DNA from: Nectonema munidae
Taxonomy: Eukaryota; Nematomorpha; Nectonematoida; Nectonematidae
Assembly: GCA_030549495.1 (NCBI GenBank)
Contig: JAUIRK010000099.1
Location: forward strand, 1,116,001 to 1,180,000
DNA: 64,000 bases
Reading direction: 5' to 3'
The notes beneath the pieces were generated by a model, which had not been told where the DNA came from, made no database searches, and worked only from the letters and a program-made list of their open reading frames with translations. Below are positions 57,335-64,000 of this stretch, one piece after another; position 1 is the stretch's first letter, and the number at the start of each line of letters is the position of its first letter. The position numbers and the translations under genes were made by a program.

Positions 57335-57850
57335 ATATAAATCAATTTTGATTGATGATAAAATTGCTTACGAAAACATTCATTCAAATTCTAAATAAAA
57401 TTAATTTTTTTATGCCAAATCGAAGATGCTGATTTCATTTCCGAATCAGTTTTCATAATTTGGATGTCAATAATCAATTTTGCGGTTTATGTCTGAAATT
57501 TTTCTCCAACTATATTATTCAAATTTTAATTAAAATATACATTTTTATGCTAAATCAATCATTCTCATTTCATTTCTGTAGTCAATTTTTGCAAATTAAT
57601 GTCAAAATATCAATCAATTTTTGCGGTCTGAGTGTGATATTTTCCTCCAAGAATATTATACAAATTTTAAATAAAATATATTTTTTACATAATCAATCAT
57701 TCTGCCTTCATTTTTGTACTTAATTTTAGCAATTAGGATGTAAAAAATTCTGAAAGTGTCAATCAAATTTGTGGTTTACTCTTGAAAATGCTATCTAAGA
57801 ATATTATCAAAAAAACGATTTATTGATACAAAATCAATTATTTGGTAGGT
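57335..57850 (+). repeat. Tandem satellite-like array, about 145-bp monomer
   Basis: Starts of similar units at 57,341, 57,467, 57,610 and 57,759 (spacing 126, 143 and 149). Each has TCAAT(C/A)A..TT(T)TG(C/T)GGT, a CTCCAA..ATATTAT block, CAAATTTTAA(A/T)TAAAATA and a TTTCATTT-type end. Monomers are diverged. The open frame at 57,460-57,723 is a by-product of the repeat. Confidence 0.65.
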
Positions 57851-58433
57851 TTAAGGAAAAATATTCAATATTTTAAGAAAAAAGACGGTGACTGAGGTTA
57901 AAATAGCCATTTCATATTGTTTTGCTGAGAGCGGATCTAAAAACGGTTTAACCTTAATTTTCTAATTATCTACATCATTTACTCGTTCCAATAAAATATA
58001 CTGTAAAATGAGGGAATATTGATGATAACAAAAAGATATCCTAAAAATTACAGTTTGAACCGGTATGTCTTTTCAACCAGTTACACACAAGTATGCCCAA
58101 ATAATTGGACTGATGGAGGTGTTTTGAGTTAGTTATATGATCCAACAAAATTAGAATGATTGAACTAATGGAGATGTTTTGAATTAGTTACAAAAGTTTG
58201 AATTAACTTCTCAATCAGAACAAAGTTTTTTATATACTTACTCTTCAGTTTCCAAAGTAATTGAATTATTTTTTTCAGTGATATAATACTAGATAAAATA
58301 ATAAAATATTCCGCTGTTAATGTCCGTAGAGAAAATAGTTAAAAACATATCTAAAAAAATCAAAAGAGAGTGAAATTAGCTAAATATGTAACCATTTAAA
58401 CCAAATTGAAATTTTGTACTCATTAAGATAGAG

Positions 58434-58548
58434 AGGTAAAGATACCGTGGGGTTTTCATCGAGAAGGCACAATTGCGCCGCTTGTATCGAACTATGAGAA
58501 AGTTGGCTTGATCTGGGATCGAACCCAAGACCTTGAGTTACCGAAGCT
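58434..58548 (-). repeat. SINE family 1, copy 4 (5'-truncated)
   Basis: Minus-strand copy with body and box B, but the sequence departs from the family at the box A end (after GAGTTACCGAAGC). Incomplete reverse transcription would give this shape. Confidence 0.75.
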
Positions 58549-58689
58549 GGTTAATTTCTGGAAAATGGTTAATAAATGGTTAAGAAGAATGAAGTTGTGA
58601 TGAAATAGAGAGGTCGATTTGCTAAATCGGAAGAAAATTATTCAAAAATCATAATAAAAAAAATTGATCACACAGTAACCGTAATTCAT

Positions 58690-59955
58690 ATCTAGAAGCA
58701 GGCTACGGGCCTGAGTGACAAGAAATACGTCAACGTGGATGCGGTATTACAGAAATTAGATACATATTGTAAAATTTTATTGGGAAAAAATATAGGCACT
58801 TTGTCAAATCTTTTCAATGCAAGAATTTCATGTGAATCAGTGAGAAGGTTAAGGTTGTTTGTTGAGAAGAAACACTTGGATATTCGGTTCGATGGAGAAG
58901 GTGGAGAGCACGAGAATGTCATGTAGATGTCGATGTGAGAGCTGGGAACGGAGGTGTATTTCATTTTTGAGAATAGCTGCTTGCAACAGTAGGTGCTACA
59001 AAACATGGCAATACTGCATTGAACATGCGCAACATATGTAGGAAATTTGTTAAGAGGGAGAACAAAGTTGCGGAAAAAGGACAGCGCAAAAGCGTGGAAC
59101 TTTGTTTTGAGTTCATCGCTGCATTACAGCTCTACCAACTGCATCTGCAGGAAAAGGGCGCGTTGTCGACAGGAAAATCAAATGGAGTCGTGAAAAGTTT
59201 GAAGTGAGCAGCCAATGACTTTTACTTCTGCGAAACGAGAGGCAAATTCATTCATCTTGCAGAGAGGTGACTACGGCAGTGCAAGTTTCTAGGTCTGCAT
59301 CTTCAAAGGCACAAGTAGCAAGGTGGAGAAAATGTACCAATTGACCATTTGCCAACTGACGCTTCTACAAACGAACCTTCACTTCAAAGGCGGTCATGTG
59401 TGCATGCATATCTGTCACAAGACTGTTTTTGCCTTACAACTTTGCGTTAAGTTCGTCCATGTGCGTAGAAATGTCTGTGAGAAAGGCCAAGCCATTGAGC
59501 CAGCCAACGCGATCCTGAAAAGTTATCTGCGTAAGATAAGTTATTCTCACAAAGGAAGGTGGCATTTCCTGCTTCAAGTCACATGCATGGGACAGCATAG
59601 CTCTACGACTCAGGCCTAACCCTTGTCCAGTAGTGGTTTTACGCAGGGAGACAAGTTGAAGGAATTCCTCACAAACCTGGAGGTCAGCACTAACCCCACG
59701 GGTAAAAACTGCCAATTGAGACATCTTATTTGTTTCGATGCTTTTGTCAAAAGCGAAAGAAAAGATGGCAGCGGGTCTTTAATTGGTCATCCACGTTGTC
59801 TGACATCTCTTCGATAAGACGCCAAACAGTGCGGCACAAAAGACTTATGCTCTCCAGAGTTGAGCGTTGTTCTGCGCAGATTGAGTCATGTACAGCAACT
59901 TTCAATATTTCAAGGAAAAAAGAGGGAAGACTAAAATAGCCCGGCCCGTTCACTG
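58690..59955 (-). pseudogene. hAT transposase remnant, GTF2IRD2/ZBED-like
   Basis: Reading leftward: RTVWRLIEEMSDNVDDQLKT (59,953-59,747), then QLAVFTRGVSADLQVCEEFL, then VGWLNGLAFLTDISTHMDEL and NAKLQGKNSLVTDMHAHMTA, then after several breaks AMFCSTYCCKQLFSKMKYTS (about 58,960-59,010). These match in order the DDE-adjacent, LAFLTDI..H(M/L)NELN.LQGK and C-terminal dimerisation (F.STY.CE..FS.MK) blocks of hAT proteins. Base composition is richer in G+C than the flanks. The N-terminal BED finger is not seen. Confidence 0.8.
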
Positions 59956-60320
59956 AGGAAATGTAAATAAACGTTACGGATACGCTTAGTCTAAATTGTG
60001 ATGAAAATCAATTAGTTTAAAAAACTTTTGAGTACAAATTGGAGATTCTTTCTTTACTTCTACTATAGATTTTTTTGCTTTATACTTCCTGGAATCCTTG
60101 AAGATATGGAAGGAAGCAGTTCGACTTTTCATTCACATTTTCTATACTTTCAAAAAGGATGCTTTGAAAATCTAGCTGCAAATGTCAATAATATTTAAGT
60201 AGAAAAAGTCATAATTTCAAAATGGGGAAACAGTTTGAATAATGACTTTTCTCTTGTATATATTATTAAGTAAAAAAATTTATTTGCTATTTCTTCTTTT
60301 GTATATTTAGAAAAAAGAAG

Positions 60321-60855
60321 CAAGGGCGTATCAAGGGATCGTGGCGCCCCAGGGCAAAGGTCCTGAATGGAGCCCCTCACCCCTTGCTCTTTCTTTTCTC
60401 ACTCACCCCCACCCCATTCTGGCTGAAAAAGTGATTTAGAAGAAAAATGCTCACATTTTGATTAAGCCATATAATTCAGATATATACTGACTGCGTCGAA
60501 AACAGTCTCCATTAGATGTTCATTTTTCGTGTTTTAGCAACAGCAAAATTATCGATGTCTTCCTCAAAATCAACGCAATCGAGAACTTCTTACTCAATGC
60601 TCATAAGAGCCAGACTTTGGAGGCAGGCTTGCCCCATAATGTTTCTTAGGTAGGACTTAATAAGTTTAAGCTTGCTGAATTGACCTTTCACAGGATGCAA
60701 TAGAAGTTCCAATTGTCAGTATGATCCTCAGAGCCACTTGTAGATTCGGGCAGAGTCCTGAGTGTGAGGACAGGAAACCAAGTAACTCCATACCGTTTGC
60801 CGGTTTTTCCTTCCGATGTTTCAAAAACATTTGAATGTCCACAATTTCCATAAAA
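60321..60855 (-). pseudogene. hAT transposase C-terminus, ZMYM1-like, with terminus
   Basis: Minus strand: MELLGFLSSHSGLCPNLQVA then LRIILTIGTSIASCERSIQQ, continuing in a second frame as KLIKS..LRNIMGQACLQSLA and DFEEDIDNFAVAKTRK. This is the conserved ALRI.LT.P...ASCERSFS.LKLIK..LRS.MGQ.RL..LALLSIE...DFE.I...FA..K.RK block of ZMYM1-type hAT genes. A hAT-style end CAAGGGCGTATCAAGGG lies at about 60,322. It is a different lineage from the 59-kb fragment. Confidence 0.78.
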
Positions 60856-61719
60856 AAAATAAAAAGTTAAAAAAAAAAGTTAAAGGTACATAATATATGA
60901 ATTAAAGTATTAATGGAATTCAAACGCATAAAGTGTTAGAACATAAAGTTAAAAGAAAATAGAAGGAGTTTAAGGGGATACTGCAGGTGTGTTGTGCGTC
61001 TCTGCATTGCAAATATAACATCGACTTGATGTACATGCTCGGTAGCTGTTCAAAATCGTTTCTTCAATTAATGCATCTCACCTTTTGCAAGCACATTTCC
61101 ACCAAGAAAATCATTTATAATGTGACTAAAAGAATTCCAACCATCACAAACTTTAAAAACCATACTTTGCTTGGATACTTTCTTTTTTCGCACGAAAAAC
61201 ATGAAGCTTGTAAGGAAATCTTTTTTCATATTTGTCAAAACTTCCTGATGTGTGAAAAAGTCAGCAAAGTTCAAGGGGCATTGACCAGAAAAAAACTTGA
61301 TGGCAGTTTTAATCAACTTTATTTTATATAGATAATTCTCTGGAATATGCTATCACTAGGACACCAAAAAGTTGATCGTATAAACATTTAATTAATAAAA
61401 TAATAAATTTATTTTACAAAGTTGAGCTCACATGATGTAAACTATCACAATTATAATCCATGGAAAGGTATTCATTCACCCACAGTTTCATCATTAAAAT
61501 TTTTATTTTATATTTTGCTTGAACATAGAAAAACTTCTCCTTACTTTTACTGATGTGGCTTGTCCATTATCTAGTAAAAAGTATAGAAAAGGGTCAAGCT
61601 AACATCAGACTTCGTTCTCTTCATAATTTTCTCAACGTTTTTTATCTTCTAATCTTTTGCTAATGTATTTATTTAAATCATAAACAAGATTGAGTATGTT
61701 CAATTGTGATATATCTTCA

Positions 61720-61945
61720 TATATGCTTTCTGAATACAATGACCTTCATCTTTGCGTTTTTCAACCAAATCCAGTAAAGGTTTATACTTCAACATTTCTT
61801 TCAAATCTTCACGTAGAGAAGGAACAACAACAGCTTTCTTCTTTTTATCAATTATAAGTCCAAATTCAGAAAAGTCTTGAACAATTCTTTTGACTTCAAT
61901 TAAATTTTCTGCATAACCAGGATGCCCACCATCTTTTTACAATGG
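61720..61945 (-). pseudogene. Open coding-like fragment, unidentified
   Basis: A stop-free minus-strand frame of about 75 codons with no ATG at its head: DGGHPGYAENLIEVKRIVQD then FSEFGLIIDKKKKAVVVPSL and REDLKEMLKYKPLLDLVEKR. The amphipathic IVQDFSEFGLIID-KKK pattern recalls the segment after the catalytic box in reverse transcriptases. That likeness is weak. It may equally be an old host exon. SINE family 1 copy 5 lies 55 bp upstream. Confidence 0.3.
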
Positions 61946-61999
61946 CTTTCGGTGATAAATAGATTTTGCTGAAAAACGTTTGTCTTTGCTTATCCAAGA

Positions 62000-62155
62000 G
62001 GGCGTGAGTAGGTTTGGTTAGATGCTGGATTCGATAACTCAAGGTCTTGGGTTCGATTCCGCATCAAGCCTGCTTTCCTCATAGTTGGATACAAGCGGCG
62101 CAATTGTGCCTTCTCGATGAAAACACCCCGCGGTACCTTTACCTTGACCTTGACT
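62000..62155 (+). repeat. SINE family 1, copy 5
   Basis: Full-length plus-strand copy starting GGGCGTGAGTAGG. It has good box A/box B spacing and a GGTACCTTTACCTTGACC tail. The tail is a short CCTTGA-type simple repeat, which varies between copies. Confidence 0.82.
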
Positions 62156-62363
62156 ATTAACATTCTGATACTACCTATCAAATCATCTACACTTTCAAAT
62201 TTTAAATCTCACAGCTAAGCAACAGTTTTGCAATAAATGTGCTAAGCAAAAAACATGAAACAAACGGGGGTACAAAATTTCTAGCGTTTTTCCACCTGTC
62301 ATCTAGTATTCCTGCTGCATCAGTTATGGGAAGCACAAAATTTTCTCTTTCTATTTCTAAATA

Positions 62364-64000
62364 CAGTCAAGCCTTTGTTAAGCGACTACTCAATGGAAGA
62401 CTTAATCATGGTAGCATTTGACAGGCGGTCGTCTAAAACAGGGAGAAAGAAAAGCATTATATGCAAACTGTATATAATTTGATATACTATAAACGAAAAG
62501 ATAACAAATTATATATTTATTTATAGATTAATACAATTCTTGAAAAATACAAAAAAAAAATTTATCCAAATTTTGAAAAAAATCACTTATTTTGTTTTGT
62601 TCAAAAACGTTAGCTTACAATTTGTCAAGCTCGTAACCTGTTTTCATCATATTGTCTCCACGCTTTTTAGACCGTGATGAACCATATCAATTGCTTCTGT
62701 CAGAGAGTATGCATCACTTTGTTCAATTTCTCCATCATGTTCAGATGCGATTATTTCTGACTCATTTGTTTCCTTTTCCATTTTTTCTAGTATTTCTCTT
62801 GCAGATAAGTCCAAAACTTTATTTTCAGCCTCACACGTGTACAATTCTTTATCAACATTGGCAACCTCTTCATATTCCATCCCGAAAACGTCTTTATTGC
62901 AATAGGAATTGTCATCTCTGTCCAACTCGGGATTGCACATAGGAGAGTTTGCTTTACCACAAAATCCAGCCTTAATAAAACATTTTCTAATTGTGGCTAC
63001 TTCAACTTCCCATACTGCACTGCATCTAAAAGATTTCTTGATTTCAAAAGTTGACCCGCACTAACCAATCTTGATTCGTCTTTGTCCATTTGTCTTACGA
63101 TATGAAGAAGCTATAAAAAATATTAATGAGTTTGAGATTTGGATGGAAGGAGCATTGTCGATGAATAAAAGAACATTCCTTTTTTTGGTTTTCATTTTTC
63201 TATTAAAATTGTGCAGCCATTCTCCAAAGACAAAACTTTTTTATTAAATTTGCAGTCGACTGGTAATGAGCTTAATTTTATCTTTGAAAAGCATCTAGGC
63301 GATTTTGATTTTGCAATCACTAATGGTTTGATTTTTCCTCCAGTCATACTGTCACAGAGTGCTACTCTTATCCTTTCTCTAGATCTCTTTCCACCGGGAC
63401 ACTCTTCCACTAAAAATTAGCAAAGCGTATACTAATTGAACTGTTTAAAATGCTCTTTACCTTCTAAATGAACCCTCTTTTTCTTGTGTCTCTAAAAAAG
63501 TCCAGTTTCGTCCTTGTTAAAAATGTTTTCTTCCATATACCCCTGATATTTTTTTGGAGCTTTTCCCTCCATTCTTCAACTGTTGATTGACAAACATCAT
63601 CTCTTTCACCTGTCATATTACCAAAAACCATGTTATTTCTACGAATAAAACTCTCCAGCCAACCCTGACATTTTTGAAGCTCTGAGAGCATATGTAAGGT
63701 GGGCTTGATGTCTAGCACTGGAATTTCGACTCTAGTTCTTTTTTCTCTAACTTTATCTTGATAAAAACTAGTTCTAATTTTAATCTGACTGTTGTGTTTT
63801 TCTTTTGGCGAAAACATCCTAAGTTAAACTTACCTTTTTCATATGAAGTATTAGCTGAAAAAAATCTCCAGAAAAGATTGAGTTTCATTTTATTATGAAT
63901 GTACATAAAAGAGAATAACGGAAACATACACTTTTGCTGTTGCAGAAAAATACCTTTTCAGTCATTGAAAAGTGTATATGAAACATATTATTTTAGAAAT
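62364..64000 (-). mobile_element. Tigger/pogo transposon, 3' end and most of the transposase (runs off window)
   Basis: Terminus CAGTCAAGCCTTTGTTAAGC at 62,364 preceded by TA is a typical Tigger end. On the minus strand the transposase reads: KCQGWLESFIRRNNMVFGNM then STVEEWREKLQ (CENP-B/HTH, 63,464-63,817); GGKRSRERIRVALCDSMTGG and PLVIAKSKSPRCF (DDE, 63,192-63,410); NVLLFIDNAPS-like, then KCFIKAGF; and an acidic C-terminus (62,647-62,940). Frameshifts separate the pieces. The 5' end lies beyond the window. Confidence 0.85.

Noticed and set aside
57460-57723. 87-codon plus-strand frame with repeated SFxxHFC motifs
   Set aside because: Produced by the tandem repeat; no reason to think it is translated.

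Overview
The window is nuclear DNA of an invertebrate animal, most likely an arthropod. It is AT-rich, its genes have many introns, and it is packed with decayed transposons. A parasitic copepod (sea louse) would fit, but nothing here proves it. I could assemble two conserved genes exon by exon. Both lie on the minus strand, and in both every exon junction keeps the reading frame.

Gene 1 (about 480-14,699, minus) encodes SET/TAF-I, the NAP-family histone chaperone and PP2A inhibitor. It has seven coding exons and predicts 296 residues. If the last intron is retained, the reading frame ends differently and gives 282 residues. Gene 2 (34,317-53,428, minus) encodes the HTATSF1/Cus2 homologue, a U2 snRNP-associated splicing factor. 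It has eight coding exons and predicts 450 residues: three Y-x-W / W(F/I)P-type N-terminal repeats, an RRM, and a C-terminal UHM-type RRM. It contains a 50-nt intron and one probable GC-AG intron. The genes are tail-to-head, 19.6 kb apart. One acts on chromatin and the other on pre-mRNA splicing; no operon-like link is visible.

The rest is mobile-element debris. 14.7-19 kb: mostly unassigned AT-rich DNA, then a cluster of inverted repeats and a Penelope-like tail. 20-21 kb: a Tigger/pogo remnant. 28.1-28.5 kb: a complete non-autonomous hAT element with an 8-bp target duplication and a perfect 5 x 20-bp internal array. 29.3-33.2 kb: a second Tigger fragment and a decayed Ty3/gypsy element. 33.3-33.9 kb: a decayed uncharacterised arthropod repeat gene. 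Introns of gene 2: a jockey/CR1-like LINE tail, a BED-finger hAT fragment, an RTE-like LINE and a truncated second LINE tail. 53.5-64 kb: SINEs, a tandem satellite, two different hAT transposase remnants and a third Tigger element running off the window edge.

Four tRNA-derived SINE families and one TTAA-flanked, piggyBac-like MITE family recur throughout. The MITE family (seven copies) is the most interesting signal. Every copy carries a short palindrome, in six copies about 17-18 bp inside one terminus, but its sequence falls into three unrelated classes, so both arms have changed together. I found no rRNA, true tRNA, CRISPR array or prokaryote-type system.
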